From: Mucilaginibacter_A sp041088075
GTDB taxonomy: Bacteria > Bacteroidota > Bacteroidia > Sphingobacteriales > Sphingobacteriaceae
Assembly: GCF_041088075.1 (NCBI RefSeq)
Contig: NZ_JBGCVY010000012.1
Location: 1 to 64,000 of the forward strand
Reading direction: 5' to 3'
Length of the DNA: 64,000 nucleotides
The notes under the pieces are model-generated. The model was given only the letters and a program-made list of their open reading frames with translations. It had not been told where the DNA came from and ran no database searches. How positions within the stretch are numbered: the stretch's first letter is position 1; each line of letters starts with the position of its first letter. Position numbers and translations under genes: made by a program. This document shows, piece by piece, positions 16,679 through 25,051 of this stretch.

Positions 16679-19600
16679 ATGATAAAAGTCCTCAGAGGTA
16701 TCATTGGCTTTTCGTTAAAAAACAAATACCTTATCCTATTTCTTGCAGCTGCGTTGGTAATTACAGGCATCGTTACATTTATGCAAATGCCGATTGAAGC
16801 TTTCCCGGATGTTACCAATACCGAGGTTGACATTATTACCCAATGGCCGGGCCAAAGCGCAGAAGAGGTTGAAAAACTGGTAACCATCCCGATAGAGATT
16901 GCCCTAAACGCGGTACAAAAGAAAACCAGCCTTCGTTCTTCCACCATTTTCGGCCTAAGCTATGTCAAGGTGATTTTTGAAGACAACGTAACAGACCAGG
17001 AAGCCCGGCAGCAAGTGTACAATTTATTGACCAATGCTGCTTTGCCCACCGGCATTAGCCCATCCGTACAGCCACCGGTAGGCCCAACCGGCGAAATATT
17101 CAGGTACACGCTGAAAAGTTCTGTAAGAGATGTAAGGGAGTTAAAAACCATACAGGATTGGGTGATAGACCGCCGTTTAAGGGCTATCCAGGGCATTGGC
17201 GACATCAACAGTTTTGGCGGCAAAACAAAAGCTTATGAAATAACGGTTGACCCGGGCAAACTGACCACACTCGGCATCACCCCTTTGGATGTGTTTACGG
17301 CTATCCAGAAAACAAATATCAACGTTGGCGGCGACATGATCGTGCAGAACAACCAAGCTTTTGCGGTAAGGGGTTTAGGGTTGTTGCAGGATATTAACCA
17401 GATCGGGAATGTTGTGGTAAGCAACAACAACGGCGTGCCTGTAATTGTGAACGATGTGGCAACCGTATCCATATCAAATGTGCCTCGGCTCGGATGGGTA
17501 GGCCGAAGCGATGCGGTAATTGATAAAAACGGCAAAAGAAAGGTAATTGACGATGCAGACGCAGTAGAGGCAATTATCGTGATGAGAAAAGGCCAAAACC
17601 CGACCGAAGTTTTGGCCGCCCTCAAAACCGAGATCAACAAGATCAACAATGAAGTTTTGCCGGCAGATACCAAAATTGTGCCCTATTACGACCGCTCAAA
17701 CCTTATCGGTTTTGCAACTCACACCGTGCTGCACAACCTGATCGAAGGCATATTGCTGGTAACCTTTCTGGTATCCATCTTTATGTTTAACTGGCGCACT
17801 ACGCTTATCGTTTCTATCATTATCCCTATGGCACTGTTGTTTGCATTTATTTGCCTGCACCTGATGGGCATGTCGGCAAATTTGCTTTCGCTTGGCGCAG
17901 TAGATTTTGGGATTATCATAGATGGCGCCGTTGTAATGACGGAAGGTATGTTTGTAATCTTAGACCATGAAGCCGCAACGATGGGAATGGACCGGTTTAA
18001 CAAAAAGATCAAACTCGGCCTGATCAAAAACAATAGCGCCAACCTGGGCAAGGCAATATTTTTTGCCAAGCTGATCATCATCACTGGCCTGTTGCCCGTA
18101 TTTGCCTTTCAAAAAGTAGAAGGCAAACTTTTTTCGCCGCTTGCTTTTACATTAGGCTTTGCTTTGCTGGGTGCATTAATCACCACGCTTACTTTAGTAC
18201 CTGTCCTGATCAGCCTGCTTCTTAATAAAAACGTACACGAAAAGCACAACCCTTTTGTACATAACCTTACAAAGTTTATGCTTTTCGGGTTTACTACTTC
18301 TTTTAGGTTTAAAACATTGGTAGTTTTCACATCGCTAATTGCTATGGTAGTAGGCTTATTCTCGTTCAGTTTTTTAGGCAGCGAGTTCTTGCCGGAGCTG
18401 AATGAAGGTTCAATATGGCTGAGGGTCCAGTTGCCTTATAGCATCTCGCTGGATAAATCCGTAGAAACATCAAAACAGGTACGCAAAATATTGATGTCTT
18501 TTCCGCAGGTGCAATATGCCGTATCCCAAACCGGCCGGCCAGATAATGGTACGGATGTAGCCGGATTTTATAACAACGAGTTTGATGTGGTGATGTACCC
18601 GGAAGATGATTGGAAGCCTAAAATTACGAAAGAAGAACTGATCGAGCAGATGAACGCTAAGTTGGCCGTACTTCCCGGTGCCGACCTTAACTTTTCCCAG
18701 CCCATAAGCGATAATGTGGAAGAAGCGGTTTCCGGCGTAAAGGGTTCTATCGTGGTAAAAGTTTACGGTGATTCCTTAAACTATGCAGAAGGAAAAGTTA
18801 CCGAAGTTTATAATGTGCTAAAAGGGGTTAAAGGTATTGCAGATTTGGGCGTATTAAAAAGCATCGGGTTGCCCGAACTGGACATTAAACTCGACCAGCA
18901 AAAAATGGCCCAGTACGGCGTGTCTGCCGCTGATGCCAATTCAGTCATATCCATGGCTATCGGTGGCACTGCAGCCTCTACTTTATACGAAGGCGTACGG
19001 ACGTTTGATATTCGCATCCGTATCCCCGAAGCCTACAGAAAAACACCTACAGACATAGGAAACCTGCTGGTGCCTACCCAAAGCGGGACAAAAGTGCCGG
19101 TTAAAGAAATAGCGGAAATCAGCCAGAAAACAGGCCCTTGTTTAATTTTTAGGGACGCGAACGAACGCTATGCTACCCTCAAATTTTCTGTACGCGGCCG
19201 GGACATGGGCAGTACCATTGCCGAAGCGCAACAAAAAGTAGCCGCTAAGGTTAAAGTAAAACGTGGCTACCACCTGGCTTGGCAAGGTGATTTTGAAAAC
19301 CAGCAACGGGCAGAAAAGCGGCTGACCCAGGTAGTCCCCATCAGCCTGGCCCTAATTTTTTTACTGCTTTACATTATGTTTGGCGATATTAAAGATGCCG
19401 CACTGGTGTTCCTGAATGTGCCTTTTGCCATTGTAGGCGGCATCCTGGCTTTGCTGATCACCGGCACCAATTTCAGTATCTCTGCCGGTATTGGTTTTAT
19501 TGCCTTGTTTGGCATTTGTATCCAGGATGGCGTGCTGCTCATCACCGTGTTTAAGCAGAATATTGACAGGTTTAAAGGCCAGCACCAATCTTTGTACACC

Positions 19601-19831
19601 TCCCTCAAATTAGGCGTAAATTCCAGGATCAGGCCGGTGATGATGACTGCCCTAATGGCCGCCATTGGTTTATTTCCGGCCGCCGTTTCGCATGGCATTG
19701 GCTCCGAAAGCTCCCGGCCTTTGGCCCGGGTTGTTATTGGCGGCATCCTTTGTGCCATGGTATTTAGTTTATGGGTTTTCCCGCTGATTTTTGGCTGGGC
19801 TTATCGGAAAACGGATGAAACGACGCGGTAG
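16679..19831 (+). CDS. czcA: RND heavy-metal efflux pump, CzcA family (system 2)
   Basis: 1050 residues. It has the same architecture as the 8217 gene, with the helix-4 motif VDFGIIIDGAVVMTEG (again Gly for the usual final Asn), MSANLLSLGAVDFG and SAGIGFIALFGICIQDGVLL. Expected role: proton-driven export of divalent metal through the adaptor and channel just upstream. An insertion after VGRSDAVIDKNGKRKVID (about residue 280) is the clearest length difference from system 1. It is the last gene of the three-gene operon; motif A copies follow. Confidence 0.92.
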   Translation: MIKVLRGIIGFSLKNKYLILFLAAALVITGIVTFMQMPIEAFPDVTNTEVDIITQWPGQSAEEVEKLVTIPIEIALNAVQKKTSLRSSTIFGLSYVKVIFEDNVTDQEARQQVYNLLTNAALPTGISPSVQPPVGPTGEIFRYTLKSSVRDVRELKTIQDWVIDRRLRAIQGIGDINSFGGKTKAYEITVDPGKLTTLGITPLDVFTAIQKTNINVGGDMIVQNNQAFAVRGLGLLQDINQIGNVVVSNNNGVPVIVNDVATVSISNVPRLGWVGRSDAVIDKNGKRKVIDDADAVEAIIVMRKGQNPTEVLAALKTEINKINNEVLPADTKIVPYYDRSNLIGFATHTVLHNLIEGILLVTFLVSIFMFNWRTTLIVSIIIPMALLFAFICLHLMGMSANLLSLGAVDFGIIIDGAVVMTEGMFVILDHEAATMGMDRFNKKIKLGLIKNNSANLGKAIFFAKLIIITGLLPVFAFQKVEGKLFSPLAFTLGFALLGALITTLTLVPVLISLLLNKNVHEKHNPFVHNLTKFMLFGFTTSFRFKTLVVFTSLIAMVVGLFSFSFLGSEFLPELNEGSIWLRVQLPYSISLDKSVETSKQVRKILMSFPQVQYAVSQTGRPDNGTDVAGFYNNEFDVVMYPEDDWKPKITKEELIEQMNAKLAVLPGADLNFSQPISDNVEEAVSGVKGSIVVKVYGDSLNYAEGKVTEVYNVLKGVKGIADLGVLKSIGLPELDIKLDQQKMAQYGVSAADANSVISMAIGGTAASTLYEGVRTFDIRIRIPEAYRKTPTDIGNLLVPTQSGTKVPVKEIAEISQKTGPCLIFRDANERYATLKFSVRGRDMGSTIAEAQQKVAAKVKVKRGYHLAWQGDFENQQRAEKRLTQVVPISLALIFLLLYIMFGDIKDAALVFLNVPFAIVGGILALLITGTNFSISAGIGFIALFGICIQDGVLLITVFKQNIDRFKGQHQSLYTSLKLGVNSRIRPVMMTALMAAIGLFPAAVSHGIGSESSRPLARVVIGGILCAMVFSLWVFPLIFGWAYRKTDETTR

Positions 19832-19857
19832 GATAAGTGTCGTTTATTTTTGGTGGA

Positions 19858-19872
19858 TATGCTTCTTTTACC
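19858..19872 (+). repeat. Solo motif A after the second pump gene
   Basis: TATGCTTCTTTTACC, 27 bp past the stop of the second pump gene, followed by GTAGCTAAAACAC. No facing partner lies within 150 bp. The rest of this gap (19832-20292) holds the hairpin element at 20008 and the SusD terminator, and no gene. Confidence 0.6.
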
Positions 19873-20007
19873 GTAGCTAAAACACAAAAATGGAAAAACA
19901 GGAAGAAATTGTTGCAAAAGATTGAAGCGGTGAGCAGATAAGGCTATTAAGAATGAAACGAAAAAGCCGGTTTTTTATCAAAGTTAACTTTTTCTATAGC
20001 ATTAAGA

Positions 20008-20175
20008 GCCTGTTTAAATTTTATTCAATTTATATTTATTTACCATGCTTCTTTTACCCTATAAAAATTGGTATTACCTAGTTTTTAACTTATTTAGGCT
20101 GTTACAGGCACCAATTTTTTATAGGGTAAAAGAAGCATCAACCTAAAAAGGATGGTCGGAAAAAAGTTTAAACGA
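20008..20175. repeat. Motif A hairpin element, best-paired example
   Basis: Left arm: GCCTGTTTAAATTTTA (20008-20023), then a motif A plus copy (20044-20058) running into CTATAAAAATTGGT. Right arm: ACCAATTTTTTATAGG running into the minus copy (20125-20139), then AAAGTTTAAACGAC to 20175. The inner arms pair over about 28 bp, including the otherwise variable CCTAT stretch, with a loop of about 40 bp. The loop contains no ORF. Confidence 0.75.
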
Positions 20176-20242
20176 CTTCAATAATTAACTTCTATTTTCC
20201 ATATTTCGTAAATTACAAATAGCAGATTTACTTAAACAAAAA

Positions 20243-20267
20243 GGGGCTGTTCTTTTGAAACAGTCTC
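20243..20267 (-). terminator. Probable terminator of the susCD operon
   Basis: On the minus strand, GAGACTGTT and AACAGCCCC form an imperfect stem (20259-20267 with 20243-20251) with a 7-base loop, followed by a T run. It lies 25 bp past the SusD stop. Two A-C mismatches weaken it. Confidence 0.5.
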
Positions 20268-20292
20268 TTACACTATTTGAAAAACCTTAATA

Positions 20293-21789
20293 CTACCATC
20301 CTGGGTTCTGTACCAAATTCTTATTAATAATAAGATCATTAGTTGGTAAACCCCATGTAAACTTAGCAGCGTCAGCAGGTACTGATAAAGTATTATAGTT
20401 AGCACCTATGTTAATGATGTTAAGATTTTGAGGATCATGCCTTGTAAATCCTTCATGATAACGCTTTAGGTCAAATAAACGGAAGCCTTCAAAGGCTAGC
20501 TCACGAAATCTCTCGTCTTTAATGTCTTGAATTAAGGATGTACCTGATGATGAAACTGAACCTATACCACGTGCTACACGCAAAGAATTAAGTGCAGCCA
20601 ATGCATTTGCGGCATTACCAGCTTTAGCAGCAGCTTCAGCAGCAATTAAATAGATTTCACCAACACGGAATACTTTAGGTGCCTGAGCATAGTTGGTACT
20701 AGCCCCGGTAAATAAAGTTGGGTTACCGGGGAACTTATTCACTAGTATGATACCCGAAACTGTATTACCAGATATGGATACTGTTTTAGTATCAAAATAC
20801 ACAGATTTACGAATATCTGAACTTGAGTAAAAATCAATTACCCATTTAGATGGAATAAAATCAGGATCAAAAAGCCCGTTTCCAGGAAGATATCCTAAAT
20901 AAATATTATTAGTATTTGCAGCCTCGGTTGTATTATTTGCATTTAACTGTAAAATATCTTCTACAGTACCGTCTGTAGCCCAATAAGATTTAAATGTAGT
21001 TGCATTTAATATCAAAGGATATTTATTACTAGTAATTATGGTATTAGCAGCAGTATAAGCTCCGGCCCAGTCTTGCATGTGTAATCTTACTCTTGCTTCT
21101 AAAGCTAAAACTGCATCAAGGGTAAAAGTTTTTGAGCCTTGTGTACCCGTTGTATTTGCTAAAAGGGTTTTGGCCTTAGTTATATCAGAAATAATTTGAT
21201 CGTATACCTGTTTAACTGTTGCACGAACAGGTAATGCGTTTAAATCGTACTTGGTTAGGACTGGCACACCTAAATCTGTAGCTGCGGTTGCTGATTCATA
21301 AGGTTTTGCAAATCTTATGATCAAGTTATGATAATAATAAGCTCTTGCTAAATAAGCATCACCTCTATATTTGTCTAATGTGGCAGCATCAGCTGTACCG
21401 GTGGTAGATATGTTATCAAATCCGGCTAAAGCAGTGTTTATGTTTGCAATTGCAAAATAATACCCCGACCATGCAGTAACAATTGCACCGTCATCAGCCA
21501 AAAAAGAATCTCCCCATCTATGTGGAGAACCATTTCTATTTCCGTAATCTAATGATGCATTTAATTGATCTGCTTGTACATCCTGGCTAACTACATATGG
21601 TCCATATGCCGTACTTCTTAATATACCATAAAGTCCAGCATCCCAAGATTGCGCATCTTTTATTGTTTTAAATGAGGTGCTAACCTCGATAGAATCATAC
21701 GGATATAGATCAAGTTTTTTGCAGGATGAAAGTACTGTTAAAGAAATTGCAGTGGCAATTAAACTTTTTTTTATGTTTTTCATTGTCAT
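20293..21789 (-). CDS. SusD/RagB-family nutrient-binding outer-membrane lipoprotein
   Basis: 498 residues. The signal peptide ends in the lipobox LTVLSSC (Cys23; Cys21 if the second Met is used). TPR-rich SusD fold markers include AYLARAYYYHNLIIRFAKPYE, ALEARVRLHMQDWAGAYTAAN and the C-terminal block RVGEIYLIAAEAAAKAGN...LNSLRVARG...DIKDERFRELAFEGFRLFDLKRY. It forms the surface lid of a TonB-dependent SusC/SusD importer with the gene 20 bp upstream in the operon. The substrate is unknown; no glycosidase or peptidase is adjacent. The gene is noticeably AT-richer than its surroundings and contains no motif A or B. Confidence 0.92.
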   Translation of the reverse strand: MTMKNIKKSLIATAISLTVLSSCKKLDLYPYDSIEVSTSFKTIKDAQSWDAGLYGILRSTAYGPYVVSQDVQADQLNASLDYGNRNGSPHRWGDSFLADDGAIVTAWSGYYFAIANINTALAGFDNISTTGTADAATLDKYRGDAYLARAYYYHNLIIRFAKPYESATAATDLGVPVLTKYDLNALPVRATVKQVYDQIISDITKAKTLLANTTGTQGSKTFTLDAVLALEARVRLHMQDWAGAYTAANTIITSNKYPLILNATTFKSYWATDGTVEDILQLNANNTTEAANTNNIYLGYLPGNGLFDPDFIPSKWVIDFYSSSDIRKSVYFDTKTVSISGNTVSGIILVNKFPGNPTLFTGASTNYAQAPKVFRVGEIYLIAAEAAAKAGNAANALAALNSLRVARGIGSVSSSGTSLIQDIKDERFRELAFEGFRLFDLKRYHEGFTRHDPQNLNIINIGANYNTLSVPADAAKFTWGLPTNDLIINKNLVQNPGW

Positions 21790-21809
21790 ATTTTTAATAC
21801 CAACATTTA

Positions 21810-24785
21810 TTAGAATTTGAGACCTAAACCTACCGTATATTGTTTTGTGTTAGGATTGGTACCTAAAGCTAAGTTAGAATCAACTTCCGGATCTGGGCCT
21901 GTGTATTTGGTAACGGTAAATACATTACGGCCAGTTAAGAAAATATTAATACCCTTAATTACATTAGTTTTTTTAAGGATTGATGCAGGAACATTATAAC
22001 CTAAAGTAAGTACTTTCAACCTCATGAAATTTGCATTTTCAATCAATCTGGAATCGAATTGAGTGAACTGTACACCATATTTAGGAAATGTAGTTACATC
22101 GCCGGGCTGTTTCCAATAATCCAATATGGTAGCCCATTGGTTGTATCCTACAAACTGGTTAGGGTTTTCAAAAAAGTACCTATCGTTATTGATTAAGTTT
22201 TTACCAAGTGCGTAACTAAATTGGGCTAACAATGTGAACCCTTGATAGCCAGCGTTCAAACCAAAACCACCGGTCATTTTAGGATTAAGACGAATACCTG
22301 TATTTTGCTGTAGTGCAGCAGTACTAAATGTTGAAGTTATTGCACTACCATCTTTCCTTGTCATACCAGGACTGGTAGCATTTGGTAAATACCATTCTGG
22401 CAAACCAGTTTGCGAATTTATATCTTTAAATATTGGGTACACAAAAGATACTGGTTGTCCGATTACCCAAGCTACACCAGTACCTGACTGAACCCAATAA
22501 TCTTTACCTTGAAATAAACTAAGAACTTTATCCTTATTTGAGGTGAAATTAAGATAAGGAGTAATGTATGCTCTTTTAGATCTATTTTTATAAACATCAA
22601 AATCCAGGGTAACGTCCCAGCCAGTGTTTTGATATTTACCTACATTGTTATAAACGCTTGAAAAACCCACAACATATTGATATGGTACGCTAACTAACAT
22701 ATTGGTAGTAACACGTTTATAATGTGCAATGTCTAGTCTGATTCTATCGAAAAAAGATGCTGAAAAACCAAAAGTGGTATTTTGTTGCTTTTCCCAAGTT
22801 AAATTAGGATTACCAGGTGTACTAATACTAAATCCTGTGCCACCATTATAAGTGTTGGTACTTGCTGTTTGATAACTTAAATAGTTTTGATTGGTTACAC
22901 CAAAATCAGAGTTACCGGTACTACCAGTGCTTGCTCTTAATGATAAATCATCTAACCAAGTAACGTTTTTCAAAAAGTTTTCTTGACTGATTTTATATAA
23001 GCCACCTACAGACCAAAAAGTAGCTGAACGATTATTAACACCAAAACGTGAAGATTTATCCTGACGAATAGATGCATCAACAAAGTAACGGGAATTGAAG
23101 TCGTAACTTACTCTCCCAAAAAGAGAATGATATGCATATTCTGTTTTGCCGGAACTTACCGCTATACTAGTAGGTCCGTTATTAAGCAATAACAAACGAT
23201 CATCGGTTTGACCAGTTGAAGAACCCGAAAAAGCTGTATAAGTATTATCAATAGATTCCTGACCAGCAAGAAGTGTTACATGATTTTTGGTACGAATATT
23301 AAATTTATATTCACCAGTATTGGTAATCGTTCTGGTTATACTTCTTATAAAACCTTCACCAAGAGAACCGTTGTTCAATGACCCTAAGTATGAAGGCAAT
23401 CTTGAAGTAGTTATTCTTTGATCATAAGCATCTAAACCAGCTTGACTTTTGATAGTTAAACCTTTTATTGGAGTAAGTTGAATGTATCCAGTTGGGTTAA
23501 ATGTTATTTGATTGGTTGGACTTGGGGTTTCGTTTGCTAAGTACTCCGGATTGTACCGGTTCCAACCAGGAATATAAGTATATTTATTACCATTAGCATC
23601 AACTGGTGAATAATATGGTGCTGCTAGTAAAGCTAAACCACGATTAGTACTGTTACTTGTGTAAGGGTTAGTTTGTCTTTGATCACTACCTATTGCCATA
23701 TTTAAACCAAATTGCAACCAATCGTTCACTACTGAAGTTACATTTGAACGTAAAGTATAGCGTTCGTATTTAGAACGGTACGCTAAACCTTCTTGGTTAA
23801 AATATCCGGCTGACACATAGTAACTTGTTTTACCACCGCCACCGGACACTGTTGCTGTTGACTGAAAGGTTGGCTGATTATTTCTATAATATGTTTTATA
23901 CCACTGAGTATTATAGGGATAAGTAGTTTTTATAGTATTAACTTGTGTTTGGGTTAATTGACCACTAGCTAAACGAAAATCTAAAAACTGCTGTGAATTC
24001 ATGAAACGGGTAAAGAAATCGAGGTTTGCAAGTTTTGATATACCATATTGGCTGGTTATATCAATCTGTGCAGGTGCGTTTGCGTTACCTTTCTTAGTAG
24101 TTAAGTAAATTACACCATTAGCTGCACGTGCACCATAAATCGAAGTGGCAGAGGCATCTTTTAAAACAGAAATATTTTCAAAATCATTAGGATTTAAGCT
24201 TAGAATTGAGTTTTGATCAACAGGAATTCCATCCAGTACATATAAGGGAGTGGAACTTGCACTTAAAGAACCTGAACCATTTATCCTTACTGAAGATACT
24301 GCGGAAGGCTCACCAGAAGAAGTAAAGATTTGCAAACCAGCTACTTTACCTTGTAAGGCATCAAAAGTATTTGCTGTTGGTTTATTCTCAATATCTCTTG
24401 CACTTACTGTTGCAACCTGGCCAACAACATTAGATGCCTTTGTACCAGTACCATAACCTACAACTACTACCTCATTTAATTGTTGATTGTCGCTGGCTAA
24501 TTTTACACCAACTCTTCCTGACACAGGAATTGGAACATCTTTTTTTATAAAACCTATAAAAGTAAATACCAATCTTCTGGCATCATTAGGAACAGATAGA
24601 GAAAATTCACCATCACTACCAGTAATCGATCCAATTTTAGTTCCTTCCACCATAACCGACACTCCTGGCAACGGCTGCCCATCATCAGCCCCAGTCACTC
24701 TTCCCGAAATTTTTCTGTTCTGCGCAAATGCACTGCTCAATGCAAATAACCCGAAAAGAAAAAAAATAAGTAATTTTTGCTTCAT
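21810..24785 (-). CDS. SusC/RagA-family TonB-linked outer-membrane transporter
   Basis: 991 residues. Signal peptide MKQKLLIFFLFGLFALSSAFA is followed by a carboxypeptidase-regulatory-like beta-sandwich (about 22-95, GRVTGADDGQPLPGVSVMVEGT), a TonB box region LNEVVVVGYGTGTK, and a plug with LYVLDGIPVD and NDFENISVLKDASATSIYGARAANG. The 22-strand barrel ends in QYTVGLGLKF with the usual terminal Phe. It imports a ligand captured by SusD, energised by TonB-ExbBD. No sigma/anti-sigma pair or HTCS adjoins it. It shares low GC and motif absence with susD, suggesting the pair arrived together. Confidence 0.93.
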   Translation of the reverse strand: MKQKLLIFFLFGLFALSSAFAQNRKISGRVTGADDGQPLPGVSVMVEGTKIGSITGSDGEFSLSVPNDARRLVFTFIGFIKKDVPIPVSGRVGVKLASDNQQLNEVVVVGYGTGTKASNVVGQVATVSARDIENKPTANTFDALQGKVAGLQIFTSSGEPSAVSSVRINGSGSLSASSTPLYVLDGIPVDQNSILSLNPNDFENISVLKDASATSIYGARAANGVIYLTTKKGNANAPAQIDITSQYGISKLANLDFFTRFMNSQQFLDFRLASGQLTQTQVNTIKTTYPYNTQWYKTYYRNNQPTFQSTATVSGGGGKTSYYVSAGYFNQEGLAYRSKYERYTLRSNVTSVVNDWLQFGLNMAIGSDQRQTNPYTSNSTNRGLALLAAPYYSPVDANGNKYTYIPGWNRYNPEYLANETPSPTNQITFNPTGYIQLTPIKGLTIKSQAGLDAYDQRITTSRLPSYLGSLNNGSLGEGFIRSITRTITNTGEYKFNIRTKNHVTLLAGQESIDNTYTAFSGSSTGQTDDRLLLLNNGPTSIAVSSGKTEYAYHSLFGRVSYDFNSRYFVDASIRQDKSSRFGVNNRSATFWSVGGLYKISQENFLKNVTWLDDLSLRASTGSTGNSDFGVTNQNYLSYQTASTNTYNGGTGFSISTPGNPNLTWEKQQNTTFGFSASFFDRIRLDIAHYKRVTTNMLVSVPYQYVVGFSSVYNNVGKYQNTGWDVTLDFDVYKNRSKRAYITPYLNFTSNKDKVLSLFQGKDYWVQSGTGVAWVIGQPVSFVYPIFKDINSQTGLPEWYLPNATSPGMTRKDGSAITSTFSTAALQQNTGIRLNPKMTGGFGLNAGYQGFTLLAQFSYALGKNLINNDRYFFENPNQFVGYNQWATILDYWKQPGDVTTFPKYGVQFTQFDSRLIENANFMRLKVLTLGYNVPASILKKTNVIKGINIFLTGRNVFTVTKYTGPDPEVDSNLALGTNPNTKQYTVGLGLKF

Positions 24786-25051
24786 GCTTTATTTTATTTA
24801 GTTAAAGTAATCTCCGAAAATATAAAAAAATTTATTAAGTGAAGAATTTGTAATAAAATAAATAAAAAAATCACAAATTTATACCGAACTAATTAATTAG
24901 TAATTATTGTTGCAAGGAAAAGCAGCTTTTATTACCGGAATAAATTTTTAATGAAGCTTTAAACATCCACACTCTATTAAAGAAGAGATTTATGAAGAAA
25001 AAGCATCAGAATAAATAAAATCAACCTGCGATTCCTTGTTTTTTACAAAAA
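24786..25051. other. AT-rich gap between argS and the susCD pair
   Basis: 266 bp of very AT-rich sequence that must contain the susC promoter. TATATTTTC on the minus strand (about 24816-24824) resembles a -7 box, but no convincing -33 element was found. No gene and no exact motif A copy were seen; GAAAAAGCATC near 24998 is only a partial match. Confidence 0.4.

Noticed and set aside
24990..25005. GAAGAAAAAGCATCAG as a motif copy near the susC promoter region
   Set aside because: Two or more mismatches to either form in an A-rich tract; not distinguishable from chance.
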